From Micromonospora sp. R77 (lineage in GTDB: Bacteria > Actinomycetota > Actinomycetes > Mycobacteriales > Micromonosporaceae): a DNA stretch of 64,000 nucleotides. Positions 56,123 through 64,000 of this stretch are shown here, piece by piece. Under the pieces are notes generated by a model that was given only the letters and a program-made list of their open reading frames with translations, was not told where the DNA came from and did not search any database. The stretch is from contig NZ_JALDST010000001.1 of NCBI RefSeq assembly GCF_022747945.1, forward strand, positions 4,092,001 to 4,156,000, written 5' to 3'. The translations under genes and the position numbers were made by a program. Within the stretch, counting starts at the first letter, position 1. Each line of letters opens with the position of its first letter.

Positions 56123-57049
56123 GTGAAGGTATGGATTCCGCACCCCGCCGGCCGGTCCCTCCTCGGCGAGCTGCCGCCGGGCGTGACCGTGGAGCTGCTG
56201 GCGGACCCGGCGCGGCTGCCCTCGTCGCCGGCGGACGTACGGTTCTGGGTGCCGCCGTTCCTCGCCGGGCCCGGCACCACCGGGCTGCTGACCGAGCTGC
56301 CCGACCTCCGGGTGGTGCAGCTGCTCTCCGCCGGGGCGGACGCCTGGGCCGGCCGGGTCCCGGCGGGCGTGACCCTCTGCGACGCGCGCGGCGTGCACGA
56401 CTCGTCCACCGCCGAGTGGGTGGTCACGGCGATCCTGGCCCAGTTGCGCGGCTTCGGTCCGCTCGCCCGCGCCCAGGGCCGGGGCGAGTGGGCGTTCGAC
56501 GAGGTGGCCCCGACGGACGAGCTGGCCGGCAAACGGGTGCTGATCGTCGGCGCGGGGTCGATCGGCGCGGCGCTGCGGGCCCGGCTGGCCCCGTTCGAGG
56601 TGACCTTCACGCTGGTGGCCCGGACGCCCCGCCCGGCGCAGGGTGTGCACGGCGTGGCCGAGCTGCCCGCCCTGCTGCCGGAGGCGGACGTGGTGGTGCT
56701 GCTGGTGCCGCTGACCGAGCAGACCCGGGGGCTGGTCGACGCGGCGTTCCTGGCCGCGATGCCGGACGGGGCGCTGCTGGTGAACGCCGCCCGTGGCCCG
56801 GTGGTGGACACCTCCGCCCTGGTCGCCGAGCTGACCACCGGACGACTGCGCGCCGCCCTGGACGTCACCGACCCGGAGCCGTTGCCCGCCGGCCATCCCC
56901 TGTGGGGACTGGAGAACGTGTTGCTCACCCCGCACGTCGCCGGCTCGGTACGCGGCCTGCTGCCGCGCGCCTACCGCCTGGTGGGGGAGCAGCTGCGCCG
57001 GTTCGTCGCGGGTGAGCCGCTGACCAACACGGTGGTGGACGGCTACTGA
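56123..57049 (+). CDS. D-isomer 2-hydroxyacid dehydrogenase family protein
   Basis: 308 residues. The Rossmann motif VLIVGAGSIGAALRARL is followed by LVPLTEQTRGLVDA, the NAARGPVVDT loop with active-site Arg, and Glu/His of the triad in DVTDPEPLPAGHPLWGLENVLLTPHVAG. It reduces 2-keto acids or oxidises D-2-hydroxy acids with NAD(P). GTG at 56123 (MKVWIPHPAG). Substrate unknown. Confidence 0.9.
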   Translation: MKVWIPHPAGRSLLGELPPGVTVELLADPARLPSSPADVRFWVPPFLAGPGTTGLLTELPDLRVVQLLSAGADAWAGRVPAGVTLCDARGVHDSSTAEWVVTAILAQLRGFGPLARAQGRGEWAFDEVAPTDELAGKRVLIVGAGSIGAALRARLAPFEVTFTLVARTPRPAQGVHGVAELPALLPEADVVVLLVPLTEQTRGLVDAAFLAAMPDGALLVNAARGPVVDTSALVAELTTGRLRAALDVTDPEPLPAGHPLWGLENVLLTPHVAGSVRGLLPRAYRLVGEQLRRFVAGEPLTNTVVDGY

Positions 57050-57057
57050 CCCGGCCG

Positions 57058-57435
57058 TCAGCGGTTCGGGTCCGGCAGTTCCTGGCCGGTCGCGGCGACC
57101 AGCCGGGGCAGGTCGGCGGCCCGGACGGCGGGCAGGAGCACCTGCTGGCCGTCGTCCAGTCGGGCGGCCACCCGGCCGCGCGGGTCGGTGACCAGCTCGG
57201 CGACCCGGTCCCAGGCGATCCGGCGTTGCCCGGCGACGGCCCGCAGGCGCAGCTCGCGCGGGTCGGCGTCGGTGCCGGCGCGCCACGCCCAGACGGCGAC
57301 GGCGAGCGGGAGCAGCAGCACCCAGGACAGCCACCAGCGGGCGGTGGCCAGCGGCAGCGCGCCGATGAACGCGACGATCGCCGCGACCAGGATCGCCTGG
57401 TTGTGCCGGAAACTGACGGTGTCGGCGGGAGTCAC
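57058..57435 (-). CDS. Membrane PH-domain protein
   Basis: 125 residues, GTG start. Two helices (about 15-30 and 34-52: WWLSWVLLLPLAVAVWAWRAG) are followed by a small bacterial-PH-like beta domain (RIAWDRVAELVTDPRGRV, LPAVRAADLPRLVAATG). It is convergent with the dehydrogenase gene with nine bases between stops. Function unknown. Confidence 0.82.
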   Translation of the reverse strand: MTPADTVSFRHNQAILVAAIVAFIGALPLATARWWLSWVLLLPLAVAVWAWRAGTDADPRELRLRAVAGQRRIAWDRVAELVTDPRGRVAARLDDGQQVLLPAVRAADLPRLVAATGQELPDPNR

Positions 57436-57659
57436 GACCCGATGATCGCACCTCGGCCGGTCCGCGTACCGGTCGGGCGGTGGACCGGTGACCGGCGCGA
57501 CCTATGTGATCGGGGTCACTCAGTCTGAGCCGTAACCACCTCGGGGATGGGTCGTTTGGAGGCGTGGTAGCGCCGGGTCTCCCCGCCCGTCGCTGCGTCC
57601 GTGTCCGTTCCGCTCCCGACCGTTCGACCCCGCACGTCGTTCCGCAACCGCCCCGCCCC

Positions 57660-60078
57660 GTGCCCCTCACGAAGGCGACCGCCGTGCCCGTCGCGTACCC
57701 CTCCGGCCCTCCGCGCCGCCGCCCGCTCCTACCCGAGCTCGTCGTGCTCGCGATCGGGGCCCTTTTCGTCCTCGCCGGCCTCGCCGGTCTCGTCCCGCCA
57801 CCCGCCGCCCTGGCGCTCGCCGTCGCCGCCGGCTGTGCCGTCGCCTGCGTCCGACTCTCCTGGCTGGCCGGCGCCCCACCGACGGTGCTCGTTCCGCGCG
57901 CCGCTACCGCCCCACCCGCAGCGCCGGGTCCACGCGCCGCGCCCGGTCCGCGCACAGTGCCCGCTCCGCGCGCCGCGCCCGGTACGCCCCGGCGGAGAGC
58001 GCTGCCCCGCCGGGTGGTCGCGCTCCTCGACGCCGCCGTGCTGGCGGTCGGGCTCACCGTCGCCGTGCTGCCGCTGACCGGCCCGGCGCAGCGGGTGCCG
58101 GTCGTCCTCGCCGGGCTGGCCGTGGCCGGCCCGCTCTACGCGGCCGGGCTGCTCGGCCTGCCCGGCCGGTCCCGGCTGCCGGCCCGGACCGGCTGCGCCG
58201 CGTCGTCGACGTCGTCGGCCTCGGCGTCAGCCTGGTCTTCGCCGGCTGGGTGCTGGTGCCGCCCGGCGTGGCTCCGGTGGCGGCCCGGCTGGCCACCGTC
58301 GCCGGTGGGGCGGGGCTCGCGGTGCTGGTGGTGGGCGCCCTCGCCGACCGGCGACGCCGCCCCGGCACGGCGCTCTGCCGCTGCGGCGCGGCGGCTGCCC
58401 TGACCGGCCTGGCCGTCCTGGTGGTGCTGCTGGCCTACCGGGCCCCGGACCGGGCCACCCTGGCCGTCGTGCCGCCGCTGCTCGGGGGGTGCTGCTCACC
58501 GCCGTGGGCGCCCGCCGCACGGCGGCCGGCGATCCGCCCCGCCCCGACGCTCCGGCGGCGGCCTGGCCCCGGGTGACCGCCCCGGCCGGGGTGGCCGCGC
58601 TCGCCGCCGCCGGACACCTCGCGACGGTCGGTGAGTTCACCACCCCCGCCGTCGCGCTCGGGCTGGCGGTGATCCCGCCGATGGTGCTCAGGAGCTGCTG
58701 ACCGTCGTCGACCAGCGACGCCGGGCGGAGCGGCTCGCCGACCGTGAGGCCCGGCTGCGGGACCTCGTGCGGGACGCGGACGAGCGCGACCGGCTGGCCC
58801 GTACGGTGCACCGGCTCGCCGTCACCGACCAGCTGACCGGGCTGGCCAACCGGGCCGAGCTGCTGCGGGAGCTGGCCCGATGGGGGCCGGGGCGCCGCCG
58901 GTGCGCTGCTCGTGGTCGACGTGGACGGGCTGAGCGGGGTCAACGACGAACACGGGCACCCGGCCGGCGACCGGGTGCTGGTCGAGGTCGCCCGCCGGCT
59001 CCGCGCCGGCTGCGGGCCCGGCGACCTGGCCGTACGGCTGGCCGGCAGCGAGTTCGCGGTGCTCGCCGCCACCGGACCGGTGCTGGCGTACGGGCTGGGT
59101 GCCCGGCTGCTGGCCGCGCTGACCGAGCCGTGTCCGGTGCCGGGCGGGACGGTCGTGCTGCGGGCCAGCATCGGGCTCGCCGAGACCGGCGCCGGTGCCC
59201 CGGAGGACGTGCTGCGCCAGGCCGACCTGGCCCGCCGCCGGGCGGTGCAACTGGGTCGGGACCGGGTCGAGTGGTACGACGCCTATCTGGAGGAGCAACT
59301 GGTCCGCCGGCTCGACCTGGAGCGGGAGCTGCCCGGCGCGGTGGCCCGGGGCGAGCTGGACCTGGTCTACCAGCCGGTGCTCGCGCTCGCCGACCGGCTG
59401 CCGGTGGGCACCGAGGCGCTGCTGCGCTGGCGCAGCCCCGCGCTGGGCACCGTGCTGCCGGCGGAGCTGCTGCCGGTGGCGGAGGATCTGGGCCTGGTGG
59501 GCGAGGTGGGCCGCTGGGTGCTGGACCGGGCCTGCCGGCAGCTCGCCGACTGGTCGGAGGGGGGCCGCCGGCTCTGGATGTCGGTGAACGTCACGCCCCG
59601 CGAGCTGACCGCGCCGGACTTCGTGCCGTCCACCGCGACCGCCCTGGCCGCGTACGGGGTGCCGGCGGACCTGTTGGTGGTGGAGTTGGCCGAGCCGGCG
59701 GTGGCCGCCGACCTGCCGACCGTGGTGGCCCGGCTGGCCGGGCTGCGGTCGCTGGGCGTCCGCACCGCGCTGGACGACTTCCGGGCCGAGCACGCCTCCC
59801 TCGCCCAGCTCCGTCGGCTCCCGATCGACCTGTTGAAGGTCGGTCCGCACCTGGTCGGGGCGACCGGTGACGGGCACCGTCCGCTGATCGACGTGGTGGT
59901 GAACCTCGGTGACCGGCTGGGGCTGGACGTGGTGGTCGAGGGCTTGGAGTCCGATGCGCAGGTCGCCGGGGCGCGCCGCGCCGGTTGCCGTTACGGCCAG
60001 GGTTTCGCGCTGGCCCGCCCGGCGACCGCCGAGCGGGTGGAGGCCTGGTTCGAGGAGTTTCCGTCGGCTTCCCACTGA
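57660..60078 (+). CDS. Degenerate GGDEF-EAL protein with N-terminal membrane domain (four indels)
   Basis: The gene must be read across apparent indels near 58188, 58487 (a run of six G, 58484-58489), 58690 and 58890. The rebuilt protein has an N-terminal membrane region (PLLPELVVLAIGALFVLAGLAG onward, in parts), a linker coil (RRRAERLADREARLRDLV), a GGDEF domain and an EAL domain ending at 60078. GGDEF is replaced by AGSEF. In EAL, DDFGTG is DDFRAE and the catalytic KxD is KVG, although EALLRW and VEGLE remain. Both catalytic sites are therefore likely dead. The start is uncertain: GTG 57660 or 57684. Confidence 0.8.
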
Positions 60079-60106
60079 CGGTTCGTTCAGTATTTGCTGA
60101 ACCGGT

Positions 60107-61126
60107 TCATCTCACCCGGGGCGGTGCGGTGCTGCCGCGCGGCGTGAGGTGCGCCGTCTCGTCCTGCAGGCCGGTCACCGGCTCCCCGGCGATCACCGCC
60201 AGCAGCTGCCGGGCGGCGTGCGCGCCGTACGCCGGGATGTCCCGGCCCAGCGCGGTCAGCGGCGGGTGCACCAGCTGGCAGAGCGGAGAGTCGTCCCAGG
60301 CGACGATGGAGAGGTCGCCGGGGACGGCGAGCCCCATCTCCTGCGCCACGGAGAGCCCGGCGATCGCCATCACGTCGTTGTCGTAGATGACCGCGGTCGG
60401 CCGCTGCGCGGAGCTGAGCAGCCGGCGGGTGGCCCGCGCGCCCTCCTCGCCGGTGTAGTCGGACCAGACGGTCGTCGCCTCGTCCAGGCCGAGCCGCCGG
60501 CACACGTCGGTGAACGCGTCGCTGCGGATCTCGGTGTGCAGCAGCGAGGGCAGGCCGCCCACCCGGGCGATCCGCCGGTGGCCGAGCGCGACCAGGTATT
60601 CCACGGTCTCCACCAGGGCGGCGGCGTCGTCGGACCAGACGCTGGCCAGCGTGCCGGTGTGGCCCGGGCCGCCGATCACCACGGCGGGCAGTTGCAGCTC
60701 CTCCAGGGCGGGCACCCGTCGGTCGTCGGTCCGTAGGTCGCAGAGGAAGACGCCGTCGACCCGCCGCTCGGCCCACCAGCGCCGGTAGACCGCGATCTCG
60801 GCGTCCTGGTCGGCCACCACCTGGAGGGTGAGCGCGTACGAACGGGCGGAGAGTTCGGCCTCCACGCCGCTGATCAGCTCCATGAAGAACGGCTCGATGC
60901 CCAGTATCCGGGCGGGCCGGCACAGCGCCAGGCCGACCGCCTTGGCGGTGGCGCCGGAGAGCGCCCGGGCGGCGCTGCTGGGGCTGAAGCCGATCTCGGC
61001 GGCGATCGCCAGGATCCGTTGCCGGGTCGCGTCCGAGACGCCGGGCTGCCCGTTCAGCGCGTACGACACGGCGCCCTTGGAGACCCCGGCCCGCCGGGCG
61101 ACATCGGCGATGGTCGGCCGCTTCAC
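60107..61126 (-). CDS. LacI-family transcriptional repressor
   Basis: 339 residues. The HTH and hinge are at residues 1-60 (MKRPTIADVARRAGVSKGAVSYALNG, in parts; SSAARALSGATAKAVGL). The periplasmic-binding-protein-like sugar domain follows, with VIYDNDVMAIAGLSVAQEMG and DDSPLCQLVHPPLTAL. It is divergent from a CUT1 sugar ABC operon whose upstream region holds LacI/CebR-like palindromes, so it almost certainly controls that operon. The inducer is probably the transported sugar. Confidence 0.93.
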   Translation of the reverse strand: MKRPTIADVARRAGVSKGAVSYALNGQPGVSDATRQRILAIAAEIGFSPSSAARALSGATAKAVGLALCRPARILGIEPFFMELISGVEAELSARSYALTLQVVADQDAEIAVYRRWWAERRVDGVFLCDLRTDDRRVPALEELQLPAVVIGGPGHTGTLASVWSDDAAALVETVEYLVALGHRRIARVGGLPSLLHTEIRSDAFTDVCRRLGLDEATTVWSDYTGEEGARATRRLLSSAQRPTAVIYDNDVMAIAGLSVAQEMGLAVPGDLSIVAWDDSPLCQLVHPPLTALGRDIPAYGAHAARQLLAVIAGEPVTGLQDETAHLTPRGSTAPPRVR

Positions 61127-61330
61127 CGGCGCTCCTCCACTGTCCGGCCCCTCGGGGCGGGTCGTCGTCCGCCGGGGTGTCCGGCGGTCGTCACGCTACT
61201 GCACCGGGCCCGGCCGGCGGGTGGGCGCGCCGGGCCTCCGGGCTGAACCGTGCAGCCCGGCACTTGCGCGGTTAAGCGTACGGCCTCACCCACCGGTCTC
61301 CGCCACCCCGGAGGGGCACGAAATTGCGCC

Positions 61331-61489
61331 GGAGAGCGCTTCACCACGCATGAGCGCGCTCCCACGAACACGGGAAGGTTACGGCACGGCCACGGCGTTA
61401 ACCGCCCGTTGACAGTGCTAAGACGGGACCGTACGGTGGCCTCACTTATCCGGTTCAGTCAACGTCTCTCGATCTCGGGAGCGTTCCCA
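61331..61489 (+). promoter_or_regulatory. LacI/CebR-like operators (three sites)
   Basis: TGAGCGCGCTCCCA (61351-61364) and CGGGAGCGTTCCCA (61476-61489) each match 12 of 14 positions of TGGGAGCGCTCCCA, the Streptomyces CebR site as I remember it. A weaker third site with core GAGCGCT lies at 61331-61344. One strong site is upstream of the promoter and one downstream, which would allow looping or road-blocking. They share the divergent region with the LacI gene. Confidence 0.6.
61409..61437 (+). promoter_or_regulatory. Sigma-70-type promoter of the sugar ABC operon
   Basis: TTGACA (61409-61414), 17-base spacer, TACGGT (61432-61437). Expected start near 61444, leaving about 64 bases of leader that contains the operator at 61476-61489. 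Confidence 0.65.
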
Positions 61490-61507
61490 TATGGCGCGGA
61501 GGATGAC

Positions 61508-62794
61508 ATGAGACGGTCCTGGTTCCACTGGGCCCGGGCGACGGCGATCGGTGCCGTCAGCCTGGTCATGGTCGCTGCGTGCAGCGGCAACAGCGGCAAC
61601 GGCGGCAGCTCCGACTCGGCCGGTGGGCCGGTCACGTTGAAAATCAACTTCTGGGGTGACTTCGGCCTCCAGGACCTCAAGACCAAGTACGAGGCCGAGC
61701 ACCCGAACGTCAAGATCCAGCTGAACTCGGGCGAGTACAACGCCCAGCACGAGGACCTGCAGAAGAAGCTGATCGCCGGCTCCGGCGCCCCGGACATCGC
61801 GGCGATCGACGAGGGCTTCATGGTCCAGTTCCGCGGTCAGTCCGACAAGTTCGTCAACCTGCTCGACAAGGGCGCCGGCAAGTACGAGAGCAAGTACCTG
61901 CCCTGGAAGTGGAAGCAGTCGCTCACCCAGGACGGCAAGACCCAGATCGGTCTCGGCACCGACGTCGGTGGCCTGGCCATGTGCTATCGGAGCGACCTGT
62001 TCAAGGCCGCCGGGCTGCCCACCGAGCGCGACCAGGTCTCCGCGCTCTGGCCCACCTGGGACAAGTTCATCGAGGTCGGCCAGCAGTACACCAGCAAGAC
62101 CAACAAGAAGTTCATCGACTCGGGCACCAACCTGTTCAACCCGATCCTCGGGCAGCAGCCGGTCGGCTTCTACAACGAGCAGGACCAGCTCCAGATGGAC
62201 GGCGGCCCGAAGGTCGCCTTCGACTACACCGTCAAGGCCGTCCAGGCCGGTCTCTCGGCCAACCTGGCCAGCTTCCAGGCCGACTGGGACAAGGGCTTCA
62301 CCAGCGGCTCCTTCGCCGTGCTGGCCTGCCCGGCGTGGATGCTCGGCCACATCAAGGACACCGCCCCCGGCACCCAGGGCAAGTGGGACATCGCCGCGGT
62401 CCCCGGTGGCGGCGGCAACTGGGGCGGCTCGTTCCTGACCATCCCCAAGCAGGGCAAGCACGTCGACGAGGCGTACAAGCTGCTGGAGTGGCTGGTCCAG
62501 CCCGAGCAGCAGATCGAGATCTTCAAGAAGGTCGGTAACCTGCCGTCGCAGCCGGCGCTCTACGCCGACCCGGCGATCGCCGACTTCAAGAACCCGTTCT
62601 TCAACAACGCGCCGGTCGGGCAGATCTTCCCGAAGATGGCGCAGGGCCTCACCCCGCAGTACCTGGGCAAGAAGAACGGCCCGACCCGGGTGGCGGTCGA
62701 GAACGTCATCATCCGCGTACAGAACAAGACCCTGAAGCCGGACGCCGCGTGGGCGGAGGCGGTCAAGGAGGCCGACAAGGCCAGCAAGTCCTGA
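61508..62794 (+). CDS. CUT1 sugar ABC transporter substrate-binding lipoprotein
   Basis: 428 residues. Lipoprotein signal with lipobox VAACS (about residues 20-24), then an extracellular solute-binding family 1 fold: NFWGDFGLQDLKTKYEAEHP, SGAPDIAAIDEGF and a C-terminal AWAEAVKEADKASKS. GGAGGATG precedes the ATG at 61508. It delivers a sugar, probably an oligosaccharide, to the permeases downstream. The CebR-like operators hint at cellobiose or a similar beta-glucoside, but this is inference. Confidence 0.92.
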   Translation: MRRSWFHWARATAIGAVSLVMVAACSGNSGNGGSSDSAGGPVTLKINFWGDFGLQDLKTKYEAEHPNVKIQLNSGEYNAQHEDLQKKLIAGSGAPDIAAIDEGFMVQFRGQSDKFVNLLDKGAGKYESKYLPWKWKQSLTQDGKTQIGLGTDVGGLAMCYRSDLFKAAGLPTERDQVSALWPTWDKFIEVGQQYTSKTNKKFIDSGTNLFNPILGQQPVGFYNEQDQLQMDGGPKVAFDYTVKAVQAGLSANLASFQADWDKGFTSGSFAVLACPAWMLGHIKDTAPGTQGKWDIAAVPGGGGNWGGSFLTIPKQGKHVDEAYKLLEWLVQPEQQIEIFKKVGNLPSQPALYADPAIADFKNPFFNNAPVGQIFPKMAQGLTPQYLGKKNGPTRVAVENVIIRVQNKTLKPDAAWAEAVKEADKASKS

Positions 62795-62893
62795 CGCACC
62801 GGTGACCGGTGGCGGGGTGGGCCCGGCCCGCCCCGCCACCGCCCGGGCGTCGCCGAGTTCCCACCCGTCACCTCACCGGCCCTGGAGTGTCCT

Positions 62894-63907
62894 ATGTCCA
62901 CCACCCGTGCCGCACCCGCGCCGTCGAGCCACCGAGCCGCGCCGGAGCGCGGCCGCTCCGGGGGCGACGACCGGCGGCTCACCTGGCGCAACCGGCTGTA
63001 CCGCTTCGACATGCGCTACATGCCGTACCTGATGATCGCCCCGTTCTTCCTGATCTTCCTCGTCTTCGGGCTGTTCCCGCTGCTGTTCAACGGCGTGGTA
63101 TCGCTGCGCAACTACCGGCTCGACGACCCGACGCTGCCGTACTGGGCCGGCGTGGAGAACTTCAGCAAGCTCTTCGGTGACGAGGACTTCTGGAACGCCC
63201 TCTACAACACCTTCGGCATCTTCCTGCTCTCCACGGTGCCGCAGCTGCTGCTCGCGCTGGTGGTCGCCTCGCTGCTCAACCGCAAGCTGCGGGCGCAGAC
63301 CTGGTGGCGGGTGAGCATCCTGCTGCCGTACGTGACCCCGATCGTCGCGTCGACGATGGTGTTCAGCGTCTTCTTCTCCCGCGACTTCGGCATGGCGAAC
63401 TGGGTGCTCGGCCTCCTCGGCCTGGGCGGCGGGGACACCCCGATCGACTGGCGGGCCGACAAGCCGCACTCCTGGATCGCCATCGCCACCATGGTCAACT
63501 GGAAGTGGATCGGCTACAACGCGCTGCTCTATCTGGCCGCGATGCAGTCCATCTCCAAGGACGTCTACGAGGCCGCCGCGATCGACGGCGCCGGCCCCTG
63601 GAAGCAGCTCTGGCGGATCACCGTGCCGTTGATCCAGCCGATCATCGTCTTCACCGTGGTGCTCTCCACCATCGGTGGCCTCCAGCTCTTCACCGAGCCG
63701 ATGCTCTTCGACCTCAACTCCCAGGCCGCCACCGGCGGACCGAACGGCGAGTGGCAGACCATCGGCCAGCTCATCTACAAGGTCGGCTGGAAGGACCTCA
63801 ACCTCGGCTACGCCGCCGCGATGTCCTGGGCCCTGTTCGTGATCACCCTGCTCATCGCCGGCCTCAACACCCTGCTGACGAACCGACTGGCCGGAGGGCG
63901 CAAATGA
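62894..63907 (+). CDS. CUT1 sugar ABC transporter permease, first subunit (MalF/CebF type)
   Basis: 337 residues with six transmembrane helices after a 40-residue polar N-terminus. The cytoplasmic EAA loop, which docks on the ATPase, is YEAAAIDGAGPWKQLWRITVP. It overlaps the next permease gene by four bases (ATGA). Confidence 0.94.
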   Translation: MSTTRAAPAPSSHRAAPERGRSGGDDRRLTWRNRLYRFDMRYMPYLMIAPFFLIFLVFGLFPLLFNGVVSLRNYRLDDPTLPYWAGVENFSKLFGDEDFWNALYNTFGIFLLSTVPQLLLALVVASLLNRKLRAQTWWRVSILLPYVTPIVASTMVFSVFFSRDFGMANWVLGLLGLGGGDTPIDWRADKPHSWIAIATMVNWKWIGYNALLYLAAMQSISKDVYEAAAIDGAGPWKQLWRITVPLIQPIIVFTVVLSTIGGLQLFTEPMLFDLNSQAATGGPNGEWQTIGQLIYKVGWKDLNLGYAAAMSWALFVITLLIAGLNTLLTNRLAGGRK

Positions 63908-64000
63908 CCGCCGTGGCACCCCCGCGTCCCGCCGTCGCGGGCAAGCGGAAGCGGCCGACCCTGATGGGACGGGCACCGCAGGACACCCCCGCCGGCCTCT
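63904..64000 (+). CDS. CUT1 sugar ABC transporter permease, second subunit (partial, runs off window)
   Basis: Only the first 32 codons are present (MTAVAPPRPAVAGKRKRPTL...), a polar N-terminus like those of MalG/CebG-type permeases. The identification rests on position: it overlaps the MalF-type gene by ATGA and follows the usual binding protein-permease-permease order. No ATPase gene is in view, as is common for actinobacterial CUT1 systems that share MsiK. Confidence 0.75.
   Translation, partial: MTAVAPPRPAVAGKRKRPTLMGRAPQDTPAGL

Overview
The window is chromosomal DNA of a very GC-rich actinomycete. Codon use, frequent GTG starts, leaderless-looking starts, an IlvG-type acetolactate synthase homologue, an ECF sigma/RskA pair and short intergenic repeats all fit Micromonosporaceae, probably Micromonospora or a close relative. 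The genus is an inference from style and gene content. I saw no tRNA, rRNA, CRISPR array, integrase or complete insertion sequence.

Layout. 0-4.2 kb: end of a secreted repeat protein, a chitin-active lytic polysaccharide monooxygenase, a DUF305 lipoprotein, an LPxTG wall protein, and an HTH/Clp-N protein behind two tandem palindromes. 4.2-9.2 kb: small unknown proteins, a two-component system, a DUF4396 membrane protein behind a CsoR-like operator, a GNAT enzyme, a dctA remnant and a STAS protein. 9.2-16 kb: a GH3 NagZ-like hexosaminidase divergent from a ROK repressor, two ABC transporter units and a ribokinase. 16-26.5 kb: a secreted alpha/beta hydrolase, DoxX-like and paired membrane proteins, enoyl-CoA hydratase, an IlvG homologue, DrrAB-type exporter, tandem DUF202 proteins and a GNAT enzyme. 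26.5-31.9 kb: etfBA, then an ECF sigma factor/RskA anti-sigma pair divergent from a DUF4397 secreted protein and a class F sortase. 32-40 kb: cysteine desulfurase, mnmA, a MetE C-terminal homologue, VOC protein, ADP-ribosylglycohydrolase, membrane-anchored PemK-like protein and ligA. 40-48 kb: a GGDEF-EAL protein, a membrane alpha/beta hydrolase and gatC-gatA-gatB. 48-61 kb: an AceE-like protein, metallophosphoesterase, sugar dehydrogenase, RsbU-type phosphatase, hydroxyacid dehydrogenase and a second, degenerate GGDEF-EAL protein. 60-64 kb: a LacI repressor divergent from a CUT1 sugar ABC operon that runs off the end.

How genes work together. Three sugar-related regulatory units stand out: ROK/GH3 (possibly with the distant monooxygenase), LacI/sugar ABC, and ribokinase. 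The sigma/anti-sigma unit appears autoregulated, because both sides of its divergent promoter region carry GCATCC-N17-CGWATM. The cysteine desulfurase and MnmA together supply sulfur for tRNA 2-thiouridine. GatCAB makes Gln-tRNA(Gln) or Asn-tRNA(Asn).

Sequence quality. About 25 apparent single-base indels interrupt 15 otherwise well-conserved genes, often in pairs that restore frame, while neighbouring genes are intact. At least one lies in a run of six G. I read most as sequence errors rather than true gene decay and annotate the genes across them, naming the positions.
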